NCBI RefSeq assembly: GCF_900112615.1
Contig: NZ_FOMK01000011.1
Location: 1-64,000, forward strand
Reading direction: 5' to 3'
DNA: 64,000 nucleotides
Source: Chitinophaga sp. CF118
GTDB lineage: Bacteria; Bacteroidota; Bacteroidia; Chitinophagales; Chitinophagaceae
A program made the translations under genes and the position numbers. Shown here piece after piece: positions 7,856-16,686 of the stretch (position 1 is the first letter of the stretch; every line of letters starts with the position of its first letter). The notes beneath the pieces are model-generated. The model was not told the origin of the DNA, made no database searches, and was given only the letters and a program-made list of their open reading frames with translations.

Positions 7856-9067
7856 TTATTTAATGGCCGCCAGGATATGTTCTATCATTTTATCAAGCGA
7901 TTTATATTCTATCCATCTCACCACAGCCACCAGGTCATGCTGAGGATCCACATAAATAACATTGGTACCATTCCCCACGTGCATAAAAGCATTAGCCGGA
8001 GCGCTGGGAAGAAACTGCCGGTCTGTATTCAGGTACCAGTTCATGTAACCATATCCCGGTTTTACGGAAGTAGGTGTTAACGCCTGTTTTACCCATTGAG
8101 CCGAAAGGAGTTGTTTACCATTCCAGTTGCCTTTATGGAGGGTAAGTAAACCAAAGCGAGCCATATCGTAAGCATTGATGAACATCCCACCACCCCAGTG
8201 ACCACCGCCGCTCACAGATTGCACCGGCAAACCATCAAGTACGATCCATGAGTTCCGGTATCCATTCCATCGCCAGGTATTAGAAGCACCAATGGAATCC
8301 ATGATCAATGATTTGAGAACCTGCGGAAGTGGTTGTCGCCATACGCTGGTAGCAGCCAGAGCCAGCGCGTTTACACGGACATCATTATATTTCCAGACGG
8401 TACCCGGAGCATTTCTTTTACGGGTCATCCATTCGGCGGAGTTGCCTTCCGGACGATCTGCCCAATCCGGTTTTCCCCATAATGTACCTTCCCAGTCGCT
8501 CGTTTGCCGGAGCATCACATCCCAGGTAAGGGTACGGTTATGAGCACTGGCAAATGGAAAGAGTAGCTGAGGTTGCCCCAATTGTTCAGCACCGGGATTG
8601 CCGGCCACAGGATTATAAACCTCTATAGGAGGTATATAACCAGCAACTGTATCATATACACTATGGATCAGGCCGCGATCGACCGCCAGTCCGACGACGG
8701 TTGATAAAAAGCTTTTGGTAACGCTATGTGTCATATCTACCCGTAAAGGGTTTCCCCATTCGGCCACGATATATCCTTTGTAAATGATAACGCCGGTAGG
8801 ATCTCCCCGGTCGGCAAAGGGGCCAATACCTGTGCTGAAAGGTTCTTTTCCGAAGCTGAGAGACTGCGATATTTCCATACTCCGGGAGGCCTGTGTTTCA
8901 TTCTCTTTCGCGAATTGAATAGCCGCCGCCAGTTTAACGGAATCCAGTCCCAGTGCAGCAGGAGAGCGGTGTTGCCATTCCCCGCGAGGAGGAAAATAGG
9001 CTTTGGACTGCGCAAAACTTATGGTAGTAAGGCAGATCAGGAGGGAAAAAGTCAGCAGGCGTTTCAT
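7856..9067 (-). CDS. Secreted serine hydrolase, beta-lactamase/NylB-like fold
   Basis: 403 residues with an N-terminal signal peptide (MKRLLTFSLLICLTTISFAQ). The class C beta-lactamase-like active site is visible as S115-V-T-K118 in THSVTKSF, with Tyr227 in KYNDVR as the likely general base and HVGNG near residue 365 in the place of the third motif. This arrangement matches the esterases and 6-aminohexanoate-dimer hydrolases of the penicillin-binding fold. The substrate cannot be told; an ester or amide outside the cytoplasm is likely. It is divergent from the GAF-domain gene across an 89-bp gap. Confidence 0.85.
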   Translation of the reverse strand: MKRLLTFSLLICLTTISFAQSKAYFPPRGEWQHRSPAALGLDSVKLAAAIQFAKENETQASRSMEISQSLSFGKEPFSTGIGPFADRGDPTGVIIYKGYIVAEWGNPLRVDMTHSVTKSFLSTVVGLAVDRGLIHSVYDTVAGYIPPIEVYNPVAGNPGAEQLGQPQLLFPFASAHNRTLTWDVMLRQTSDWEGTLWGKPDWADRPEGNSAEWMTRKRNAPGTVWKYNDVRVNALALAATSVWRQPLPQVLKSLIMDSIGASNTWRWNGYRNSWIVLDGLPVQSVSGGGHWGGGMFINAYDMARFGLLTLHKGNWNGKQLLSAQWVKQALTPTSVKPGYGYMNWYLNTDRQFLPSAPANAFMHVGNGTNVIYVDPQHDLVAVVRWIEYKSLDKMIEHILAAIK

Positions 9068-9156
9068 ACAGTTAAGATATAAATATTTTCAGACAGCCGT
9101 TAAATTTACTAAATTCAGCCCTGTAAGGCTTTAAGCCAGCAAAAGAACTATAGAAC

Positions 9157-11508
9157 ATGAAAAAGATCGTACTTGACCTTACCGGTGGAATTGCTGACAT
9201 TCTGGAGGTGGATGCAGCTATTTCCTTTAAACCGTTTATGGATCATCTGGAAAAAAGAATAGCAGAAGAACAGACTGTTAAAGCAGCATTTTATAAAGAT
9301 ACGCTGAAGTTGTTTAAGGGTCGTAATGTGTACGACCTGGAAATTTCTTTGGAAAATATTCACCAGTATGAGGATTTACTGGAACAGATGTACCTGTGTC
9401 TTTCAGCACCGATGGTGGGTGAACATGAATTGGCCTGGGCGCTTAGTTTTCCTATGAAACCTATTGTTTTTTATGGTACCAGCATGTTGTATGAGCTAAT
9501 AAAAAACAAGAAGGGGCATGAGAAAGATGTGGAAGCGCCGGAAATAGTGGCAGCACAGCACCGGGAACGTTTACAATTATTGTATTCTCTGATACTAAAG
9601 AGGTTGTATAATTTCCAGGTACCCCTTCACGCAGAAAGATATCATGGCGCAACGAACGTTGCTACGGGCCTGGAAGAATATTACTGGGTGCATATTAACA
9701 TGGATTTTGTTACTGTATCCGTAAAGGGAGAATTGCCGGAAATTGATTTCAGAAAACTGTATTCAAAACTGACTGATGGAGCAGGATATGAGATCCTGGA
9801 AGATATACTTCCCCTGAACCTCTTCAGCTTCCGTGGAATTGGTACAATTGCAGTATCAGACGTTACTCCTCTAAAAGCAATAGAAAATATTCAGCAGGTA
9901 AGACTGGCAAACAATCCCGGTAATGAAGATGCCAGTTATAAGCTTGTGATGCAATCTTTAAAAACACTGGTACGGAATAATAAGATTGAATTTGACCTGT
10001 TCCCTTTTGTAAGAGTGAATAATGAGCCGGTATATGGTTATGCAAAGGGAGGGACGGGTGTATTGTTTTCAGTATGGGGTGAAGACCGGTTAACATTAGA
10101 AAATTTTCAGCGTCAGGTGAAAGGATATTCCGCTAATCCCCGTTTCTTCTTTTCTCAGGATATAAATATACCCAATCCCGAAGAAAAGGAGATAGTATTC
10201 CTGGAATACTTCAGGAAGCTGGGCGTCCGGTCACTGGCCTTGCTACCTGTTTTTCATCATCATAATCTGGTAGGTGTATTATGTATGCATACCTGGAGCG
10301 ATCTTACTTTTGATGAGAGTGTACTGGCATTGCTGGAGCCCGCAAAATCGGCAATAGAACAGGTGTCGCAGGTATATATCGATGAATTCAACATGGAGAT
10401 CGAGAATATCATTAAAGAACAATTCACATCTATCCAGGCATCGGTACAATGGAAATTCAATGAAGCAGCATGGGAATATTTATATAATAAAAAGAAGGGA
10501 CTGCCTGCCAAAACATCACCTATTTATTTCAACGATGTATATCCTTTATATGGCGCTGTAGATATCCGGAACTCTACTATTGAACGAAATAAAGCTATCA
10601 TCGCCGATCTGGATATTCAGTTGAATACCTTGCTGGAAAAGTTGATCACATTGCAACAATATGATCGTTCTGCAATCATGGAAGAACTGATCTTTAAAAG
10701 CAGGAAGTGGCAGGAAGAAATACTCAAACAGGAACAGTTACATGCTGCAGATGAGAACAATCTGAGTATTTTCTTTAATGAAGAAATCACTCCTTACTTA
10801 ATTTATTTATCCCGTCAGGAAAAGGATACAAGCAGCATAATTGATCCTTATCTGCAGTATCTTAATACAATCAATGGTACTTTACATGGTAACCGTCAGG
10901 CGCTTGAAGTTGCCATGCAGATGATCAACAGTGCAGTTTCTGAATATTACGAATCTCAAAAGGAAACATTACAGCAACCTTATCCCTGTTATTTTGAAAA
11001 GTTCAGAACGGATGGAATAGAATATGATATTTATATCGGTCAGTCTATAGCACCGGATAAACCGTTCAGTCAATTTCATCTGAAAAATCTTCGGCTGTGG
11101 CAGCTTTCCTCTATGGCAGCTATTGCAAAAATAACGCATGAATTATTGCCGCAGATGCCTACTGCTCTTAGTACTACTCAGTTGATCTTTGTACATAATC
11201 ATACTATTAATATTGGCTTCCGTGCGGATGAAAGAAAGTTTGATGTGGATGGAGCATACAGTATCAGGTATCAGATGATTAAAAAGAGGATTGATAAAGT
11301 TCGTATCCGCGATACAGATGAACGGTTAACCCAACCGGATAAAATAGTGCTTATTTATTTTGATAAATCTGATGTACGGGATTACCTTCCGTTCATCGAA
11401 TATTTACAGCAAAAGGAAGTATTACAGCACGATCTCGAAGAGCTGGATCTGGAAGACCTGCAGGGGTTAAGCGGATTAAAAGCTTTGAGGGTTGGAGTGG
11501 TATATTAA
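9157..11508 (+). CDS. GAF-domain protein, 783 aa
   Basis: Large soluble protein without signal peptide or membrane segment. Residues ~330-415 look like a GAF-type ligand-binding domain, with FFRKLGVRSLALLPVFHHHNLVGVLCMHTWS-like strands (read in parts) and the following helix DESVLALLEPAKSAIEQVSQVY. The N-terminal ~150 residues are helical. The C-terminal ~330 residues are predicted helical, then mixed, and carry no kinase, cyclase or DNA-binding motif. It may be a stand-alone sensor whose output is by protein contact. It is monocistronic, starts with a good ATG, and is followed 8 bp later by copy 2 of the dispersed palindromic element. Confidence 0.75.
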   Translation: MKKIVLDLTGGIADILEVDAAISFKPFMDHLEKRIAEEQTVKAAFYKDTLKLFKGRNVYDLEISLENIHQYEDLLEQMYLCLSAPMVGEHELAWALSFPMKPIVFYGTSMLYELIKNKKGHEKDVEAPEIVAAQHRERLQLLYSLILKRLYNFQVPLHAERYHGATNVATGLEEYYWVHINMDFVTVSVKGELPEIDFRKLYSKLTDGAGYEILEDILPLNLFSFRGIGTIAVSDVTPLKAIENIQQVRLANNPGNEDASYKLVMQSLKTLVRNNKIEFDLFPFVRVNNEPVYGYAKGGTGVLFSVWGEDRLTLENFQRQVKGYSANPRFFFSQDINIPNPEEKEIVFLEYFRKLGVRSLALLPVFHHHNLVGVLCMHTWSDLTFDESVLALLEPAKSAIEQVSQVYIDEFNMEIENIIKEQFTSIQASVQWKFNEAAWEYLYNKKKGLPAKTSPIYFNDVYPLYGAVDIRNSTIERNKAIIADLDIQLNTLLEKLITLQQYDRSAIMEELIFKSRKWQEEILKQEQLHAADENNLSIFFNEEITPYLIYLSRQEKDTSSIIDPYLQYLNTINGTLHGNRQALEVAMQMINSAVSEYYESQKETLQQPYPCYFEKFRTDGIEYDIYIGQSIAPDKPFSQFHLKNLRLWQLSSMAAIAKITHELLPQMPTALSTTQLIFVHNHTINIGFRADERKFDVDGAYSIRYQMIKKRIDKVRIRDTDERLTQPDKIVLIYFDKSDVRDYLPFIEYLQQKEVLQHDLEELDLEDLQGLSGLKALRVGVVY

Positions 11509-11515
11509 TCGCTTT

Positions 11516-11659
11516 GGATTCAGGTGGAACAATTTCGGACTGCACCCATTTGGTATTAATCCTGTTTAGCTTTATCAAGCGTATGGGCTTTAGTTTTTTT
11601 ATTGGACGATATCAATCGTGTGTCAAATGGCTAAGGTCCGAAATTGCCCACCTGAATCC
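11516..11659 (-). repeat. Dispersed palindromic element, copy 2 (inverted)
   Basis: 144 bp, same element as copies 1 and 3 but in the opposite orientation, starting 8 bp after the GAF gene stop. The termini are GGATTCAGGTGG and CCACCTGAATCC; in this copy the arm bases read AATTTCGGAC paired with GTCCGAAATT. Sequence similarity to the flank of copy 3 continues inward to about 11745 (blocks equivalent to TTTATTGAGCTTGCATTTT), so the duplicated unit here is ~230 bp. Confidence 0.85.
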
Positions 11660-11929
11660 CCCGCTATTCTGGTATTTCTTCTTCTTTCCAGGCTGCTTGC
11701 TGATTTTGTCTTTATTCAATTGTTTATTGAGCTTGCATTTTGCCTGACAATCCATCGGGTGCTTCCCGCTTGATTTAGATCAATAACTGAATACAGTTGT
11801 ACAGAAATAGTGAGAGAATATATTAATGATGTCCATACTTTTATGATCCCTTCTCCATAATTAATTCTAAATAATTGTACTGAAGTTTGCATTGAAAGCA
11901 GTTAAGTTTCATTACAAAAGTACTATTAT
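11660..11929. other. Repeat flank and AT-rich spacer
   Basis: Positions 11660-11745 are the inward extension of repeat copy 2, matching the reverse complement of about 12318-12388. From 11746 to 11929 the DNA is AT-rich spacer without a recognisable site. Confidence 0.5.
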
Positions 11930-12211
11930 ATGCCTTGTCCATGCATATGTCCATGCTCCGGCCCCAGCGCGTGGTTTGAGTTTATACCCTCACATATTGA
12001 AGCCGATCCGGAATATAACCCATTAAATTATAAGATATACCAGGGCGATCCCGAATATGTTGTTGGAGGTACAATACTACATCATATTTATGCATGTATA
12101 AAAATAGTAGACAATGTGCAAAGACCAGTTATTTGTGAAGATATGCGTAAAGAAATTCACGCAGTACTTCGTAATCATAAATACTCTTCTAATATAGTTA
12201 CAGGGTTTTAA
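11930..12211 (+). CDS. Small cysteine-rich hypothetical protein, 93 aa
   Basis: Opens MPCPCICPCSGPSAWFEF: four Cys in the first nine residues, each separated by Pro or Ile, a layout that could bind a metal or form a short cross-linked loop. The rest is polar with Tyr and His (DPEYNPLNYKIYQGDPEYVVGG, read in parts). There is no signal peptide and no recognised family. It lies alone between two inverted copies of the dispersed element, with AT-rich spacers on both sides. A clear ribosome binding site is not visible, so translation is uncertain. Alternatively it may be a fortuitous frame in decayed DNA. Confidence 0.42.
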   Translation: MPCPCICPCSGPSAWFEFIPSHIEADPEYNPLNYKIYQGDPEYVVGGTILHHIYACIKIVDNVQRPVICEDMRKEIHAVLRNHKYSSNIVTGF

Positions 12212-12388
12212 AAATTGCATCTGGTTTAAATGCTGAAATTAGTTTTTCGTTTGCACACAACCTTTCAACCGCAAATGAATATACAGGTATTTAAAAATAT
12301 CAGGAACCACTTTTGCATGGTAAAAATGCAAGCTCAATAAAACAATAACAAGCAGACTGAGAATAAGAGGAAGGGCAGGAGTAGCGGG

Positions 12389-12532
12389 GGATTCAGGTGG
12401 GCAATTACGGACCTTAGCCATTTGACACACGATGGATATCGTTTAATAAATATTCTAAAGCTCATACGCTTGATAACGTTAAATAGCGTTACTACCAAAT
12501 GGGTGCAGTCCGTAATTGTTCCACCTGAATCC
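12389..12532 (+). repeat. Dispersed palindromic element, copy 3
   Basis: 144 bp, same orientation as copy 1. Arm bases here are AATTACGGAC paired with GTCCGTAATT. The outer termini GGATTCAGGTGG and CCACCTGAATCC are fully conserved. Similarity to copy 2 extends upstream to about 12318, so copies 2 and 3 form an inverted pair facing the small ORF at 11930-12211. Confidence 0.85.
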
Positions 12533-12954
12533 CAAGAAAACCCAAGCAATCCAAAGCAAAACAAATCAAATCGAAAGCAAATTATTTTCGTGTTCGAATA
12601 CAGCGTTTATGCATCACGTTCTTATCTTGATTGTTGTTCTCACAACCTTTTATATAAATTATTTTTTATATTCTGAATATGTTTTACTAGTTTTGAAAAC
12701 GAATACAGAAAAACCTATTCTGTATAAAGAAAGACCGATAGACTGATACTTATCTTGTAGTATTTTATTAGCTGCTTTTGGAACTATGTGATTGATTCGA
12801 CCAAATCAATATTCTTAACCTATATTATTGAAACCTAAATTCAAAACACTTAAAACTCAGGATCCCTCAAATATGAAAATGTAGCAATTATGTACCTGTA
12901 AAGGTGGCATAACCCGGCTTCATTTAGCCCAAGATTAACCATAAACAAAAACCT
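12533..12954. other. Intergenic, no gene seen (422 bp)
   Basis: It begins with an A- and C-rich stretch of short CAAA/CCAAG runs (12533-12580) directly after repeat copy 3, followed by AT-rich DNA. It must contain the promoter of the amidase gene, but I could not fix one. Short overlapping frames here lack coding character. Confidence 0.4.
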
Positions 12955-15858
12955 ATGAATCGAGTTCATTTGCTGCTTAAAATGGCTGTGTTACTCCTAT
13001 TGCCCTTTATGCAATCGGTAGCACAACAACAGACGACAAATTCCCGTCTGGACAATTATTTCAATGAAGCTTATCGTCAGTATCCCGGTCTCCCTAAAGG
13101 AATACTTGAAGCGATGGCTTATTCCGCCACACATATGACTAACCTGCAACCAAATGAAGGTACTGACCATACCAATTGTATGGACATGCCACAGCGGTTT
13201 GGCATATTTGGTTTAGTAGAAAACGGAAAAGGTTACTTTAAAAATAACCTTGTAGAAGTTAGTAAACTAAGTAATATCAGCACCTCACAATTTAAAAACG
13301 ATGTAAGGCTTCAGATCCTGGCCACAGCAAAGTTTTTAAGTCGCGAAGCAGGTAGCCGGAAACTGGCCGCAACTGCAGGCGTTGAAAGTTATGCTTCTGT
13401 ACTGGAAAGTATTTCTGAAATTCCTAATGATGGTAGTGCAGTAAATGCATACGCCCGCTCATTGTACACTTATGATGTGTATGATAATTTGCAGAAAGGC
13501 TTTACCGCAACATCGCTTACAAGAGCGCCTGCAAATGTACAGCTGGAAAAAATCTATCCAACAAAAACATTGCGTGCATTACAAGCCACCGGTGTACAGA
13601 TAGATTATGCCAGAGATAAAGTAATATCACCTGATAACGTTCTGGATCAGAGCGCAGCAATTGAAGGTGTTTCTGTATTAAGTACGGATTATGGTCCGGC
13701 AATATTCAGCGCAGCCCATGCTAATAACTTTACTGTAGGTCGTGGCGGCGTAGCCGTTACCAATGTAACAATCCATACTGCACAGGGCAGTTATGCAGGT
13801 ACTATTTCCTGGTTCAAGAACAGTACTGCTATCGTATCATCACACTATGTGATCCGTTCTTCCGACGGACAGGTAACACAGATGGTGCGTGAAAAAGACA
13901 AAGCCTATCATGTGTTGAACCACAACGGCTATACTATTGGTATAGAACATGAAGGTTATGTTGACGATAAAAAATGGTATACTACCAAAATGTATGCATC
14001 TTCTGCTGCGTTGGTACGTAACATATGTACCAAGTACGGAATCAGTAAAGCTGCCTGCTTTAAAGGAGCTGCCACTTCAGGTACAAACTATCAGCCTAAA
14101 ACAGTACGCATTAAAGGACATCAGCATTATGATGGCAACTCACATACAGATCCGGGAATTAACTGGAACTGGAAAAGTTATGCCGCTTTAATCAATCCTG
14201 CTACAACAGCAGCTACCGCTATCGCTATTACAGTAAGAGATCAGGAAACTGGTTTTGCTGTTGCCAATACTGCCGTAACTGTAACCGGACCTGATGGTGC
14301 TACCACTCAGGTGCAGACAGATGAAAACGGACAGACATCATTCGATGCCGAAAAAGGAAAATATACTTTCTCTTTCAGCGCAAAAGGATATGATCAGATA
14401 GAAACATCTTTTGAAGGTGGTAATGAAACAAAAATTGCTGCTGATATTAGCATGGATCGTATCAGTTCTATGCGCAGTATTGCATCAGAAGATGAAGCAA
14501 CACGTCAGGTAGTTGCTGCAAGTAACATGGTACTTTCAGGTTATGTTAGAAGTGCTATAACGAATGGTCCGATTGCAGGTGCAATAGTAACTGCTGGTGG
14601 TCGTTCTACTATTTCTAATAGGAGTGGCTTCTTTACATTAACTATCCCAGTTCCTGTTAGTGCTACTGAAGCTGTTGCTCCGGTTATAACTACACTGCGG
14701 GTTACCAAAACTGGTTTTAAACCTTATGTACTGAACAACATCCGTGTAATAGCAGATAAAATCATTGTAAAAGTTGGACTTACACCTTTGGCATCAGCAA
14801 GTGATGATCAGAGAATTGCTACTGAGTCTGCCACTGAAGAAGTGGAAACTTACACGCATGGTATGTTCGACAGAACAGAAGCTGATGAAGCACAACAAAC
14901 AAGTGAGTACCTGCGTTTAGCCGACAAGGATGCAGAATCTGCTGTTAGTCTTGCTGCTATATCTGTACCTACGAGTATCCGTGTAGGTACCAGTTGTTCA
15001 TGCACAACCTGTTCAAGCGTAAAGGTAATGAGCCTTGAAGCTTATGTACAGTCTGGTTTGGATAACGAATGGATCTCCAGCTGGAAAGCAGCTTCTCTGA
15101 GAGCTGGTGCAGTTGCTTACCGTTCTTATGGTGCTTACTATGTGAAACATCCGGTTAAATCGAACTTCGATATTGCTTCTACTACTTGTAATCAGGCATG
15201 GGGTAGCGAAACCGCTACATCTACCATTAATGCAGCTAAAGCTACTGCTGGCGTTGTATTAATCAAGAGTGGTGCAATTTTCAGATCAGAATATTCTGCT
15301 GAGAATAACAACGCTGGTTGTGGTAATGGTTACAGTGGTACAGGTACCAGCTCAGGCTGGCCTTGTATTTCCGATGCACGTTGTGCCGGTAAAGCTAAGA
15401 ACGGTCATGGCAGAGGTATGTGCCAGTGGGGTTCCAGCTATTGGGCAAGTGATAAGACTTACACCTGGATCCTGAATCATTATTATAACCCAGGTAATGT
15501 AACCGTACAGGTACCAGCAACTGTTGCAGCCACTCTGGCAAGAACAGAAGCTCCTGAAACTGAAGAGAAGGACGGCATGGTTGAAATTTCTAAAGTTAAC
15601 CTTACTATATTCCCTAACCCAGCATCTGGCGATGTGGTAAGAGTAAGATACACTTTAGCAGCAAGTGCCCGTCCTGCTATTGTCCTTATATCTGATAATT
15701 CAGGTAAGATACTTCAGCGCAAACCTGTTCAGCTGCAACACGGTGTTACCCAGTTTACACTGGACATCAGCAGCTTAAAGAATGGCATCTATATCGTTAC
15801 CATCAAACCTAATCTGTCTGTTGTTTCAGAAAGTAAAAAACTGGTAGTGGCCAGATAA
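12955..15858 (+). CDS. Secreted cell-wall hydrolase: amidase_2 + SpoIID/LytB domain + T9SS sorting tail
   Basis: 967 residues with a signal peptide (MNRVHLLLKMAVLLLLPFMQS..A). Residues ~25-150 look like a lysozyme/transglycosylase-type helical domain (LPKGILEAMAYSATHM). Residues ~245-410 are an N-acetylmuramoyl-L-alanine amidase of the amidase_2/PGRP fold, with zinc-ligand candidates H274 (VTIHTAQ), H389 and H397 (GHQHYDGNSHTDPG). Two carboxypeptidase-regulatory-like beta domains follow (~420-490, ~525-610). Residues ~665-835 match the SpoIID/LytB domain, with catalytic-Glu candidate E705 in LDNEWISSW, the LRAGAVAYRSY helix and GHGRGMCQWG near residue 817. Residues ~880-967 are a type IX secretion sorting domain (IFPNPASGD..LKNGIYIVTI). 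It should cut both peptide and glycan bonds of peptidoglycan outside the cell. A terminator follows. Confidence 0.9.
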   Translation: MNRVHLLLKMAVLLLLPFMQSVAQQQTTNSRLDNYFNEAYRQYPGLPKGILEAMAYSATHMTNLQPNEGTDHTNCMDMPQRFGIFGLVENGKGYFKNNLVEVSKLSNISTSQFKNDVRLQILATAKFLSREAGSRKLAATAGVESYASVLESISEIPNDGSAVNAYARSLYTYDVYDNLQKGFTATSLTRAPANVQLEKIYPTKTLRALQATGVQIDYARDKVISPDNVLDQSAAIEGVSVLSTDYGPAIFSAAHANNFTVGRGGVAVTNVTIHTAQGSYAGTISWFKNSTAIVSSHYVIRSSDGQVTQMVREKDKAYHVLNHNGYTIGIEHEGYVDDKKWYTTKMYASSAALVRNICTKYGISKAACFKGAATSGTNYQPKTVRIKGHQHYDGNSHTDPGINWNWKSYAALINPATTAATAIAITVRDQETGFAVANTAVTVTGPDGATTQVQTDENGQTSFDAEKGKYTFSFSAKGYDQIETSFEGGNETKIAADISMDRISSMRSIASEDEATRQVVAASNMVLSGYVRSAITNGPIAGAIVTAGGRSTISNRSGFFTLTIPVPVSATEAVAPVITTLRVTKTGFKPYVLNNIRVIADKIIVKVGLTPLASASDDQRIATESATEEVETYTHGMFDRTEADEAQQTSEYLRLADKDAESAVSLAAISVPTSIRVGTSCSCTTCSSVKVMSLEAYVQSGLDNEWISSWKAASLRAGAVAYRSYGAYYVKHPVKSNFDIASTTCNQAWGSETATSTINAAKATAGVVLIKSGAIFRSEYSAENNNAGCGNGYSGTGTSSGWPCISDARCAGKAKNGHGRGMCQWGSSYWASDKTYTWILNHYYNPGNVTVQVPATVAATLARTEAPETEEKDGMVEISKVNLTIFPNPASGDVVRVRYTLAASARPAIVLISDNSGKILQRKPVQLQHGVTQFTLDISSLKNGIYIVTIKPNLSVVSESKKLVVAR

Positions 15859-15892
15859 ACAAGCCATTGCTACATATCATTGAGGATCCTGA

Positions 15893-15922
15893 GGAGAGCT
15901 GCCCGTAGCGGGCAGCTCTTTT
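15893..15922 (+). terminator. Rho-independent terminator after the cell-wall hydrolase
   Basis: An 11-bp GC-rich stem (AGAGCTGCCCG / CGGGCAGCTCT) with a 3-nt loop TAG is followed by TTTT. It lies about 35 bp after the stop at 15858. Confidence 0.85.
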
Positions 15923-15940
15923 AAGTTGTGCGCCATAAAA

Positions 15941-15976
15941 CAGATGGGTACAGTCCGCCATTGTTCATCTGAATCC
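15941..15976 (+). repeat. Decayed half-copy of the dispersed palindromic element
   Basis: Matches the right end of copies 1 and 3 (GATGGGTACAGTCCG, then ATTGTTCATCTGAATCC) with several substitutions. The left half is absent. It sits just behind the terminator of the cell-wall hydrolase gene and shows that the element family is old at this locus. Confidence 0.65.
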
Positions 15977-16059
15977 AAAGCGACGAATTAATAAATTTGT
16001 TTTAGTACATTTATGGGGGGAACAGTTTATCCATGTAATTACTGCTAAGGGACTCATTT

Positions 16060-16620
16060 ATGCATAAGTATCAGAACAGTGATGAAGAACTATTGCAAAT
16101 TTTGCAGCAACGGCGTGATGCTGCTGCATTTACTTCTCTTTATGAACGTTATTGGGAAAAACTGGTAACCCTTGCCTATGTTCGTCTTCAGTCCACAATG
16201 GATGCACAGGAAGTAGTACAGGAGGTTTTCCTGGATATCTGGAAAAGATCTGATACTATACAGTTACGCCATTCTTTCCATACATATATATCTGCAGCAC
16301 TTAAGTATAAGATCATCACTTTTCTTGCCAAACGAAAGAACGAAACAGACCGGCAGTCTATGCTTAACCTGCCTGAAGCAGATACGAGCACAGAACAATG
16401 GCTTAGTTATCAGCAATTACAGGATGAACTGGAAAGTACTGTAACGGCGCTGCCTGAGAAATGCAGGCTGGTATTCCGGTTGAGCCGTGAAAACGGGCTT
16501 AGTGAAAAACAAATAGCACAAACGCTTAATATTTCTGTTAAGACTGTAGAAGCCCATATAAGCAGGGCGCTAAAGACCCTGCGCACCTCCCTGAAACATC
16601 TCTATTTTCTCCTTTTTTAA
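16060..16620 (+). CDS. ECF RNA polymerase sigma factor, FecI-like
   Basis: 186 residues, the usual ECF length. Region 2 is at ~20-90 (AFTSLYERYWEKLVTLAYVRL, then DAQEVVQEVFLDIWKR, the core-binding and -10 recognition helices). Region 4 is at ~125-180 with the -35-recognising helix-turn-helix (LSEKQIAQTLNISVKTVEAHISRALKTLR). It is followed 66 bp later by a FecR-type anti-sigma factor and then SusC/SusD, the standard Bacteroidota arrangement in which substrate binding at the outer-membrane receptor frees the sigma factor to transcribe the transport genes. Confidence 0.93.
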   Translation: MHKYQNSDEELLQILQQRRDAAAFTSLYERYWEKLVTLAYVRLQSTMDAQEVVQEVFLDIWKRSDTIQLRHSFHTYISAALKYKIITFLAKRKNETDRQSMLNLPEADTSTEQWLSYQQLQDELESTVTALPEKCRLVFRLSRENGLSEKQIAQTLNISVKTVEAHISRALKTLRTSLKHLYFLLF

Positions 16621-16686
16621 TTTTTTTTTAACAGGACTAAGGGAAACCGGTCAGTTGTAAAGACTATATAATAAAGCAGCTTTATA

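Noticed and set aside
11514..11747. ORF inside repeat copy 2, with a similar minus-strand ORF in copy 3 (12334-12564)
   Set aside because: The two translations look alike (DSGGTIxDCTHLV..), but the DNA repeat explains this; copy 1 breaks the frame, so peptide-level selection is not supported.
15859..16059. Search for a good promoter in front of the ECF sigma gene
   Set aside because: TAAATTTG occurs near 15990, but the nearest TTG lies too far upstream to serve as a -33 box.
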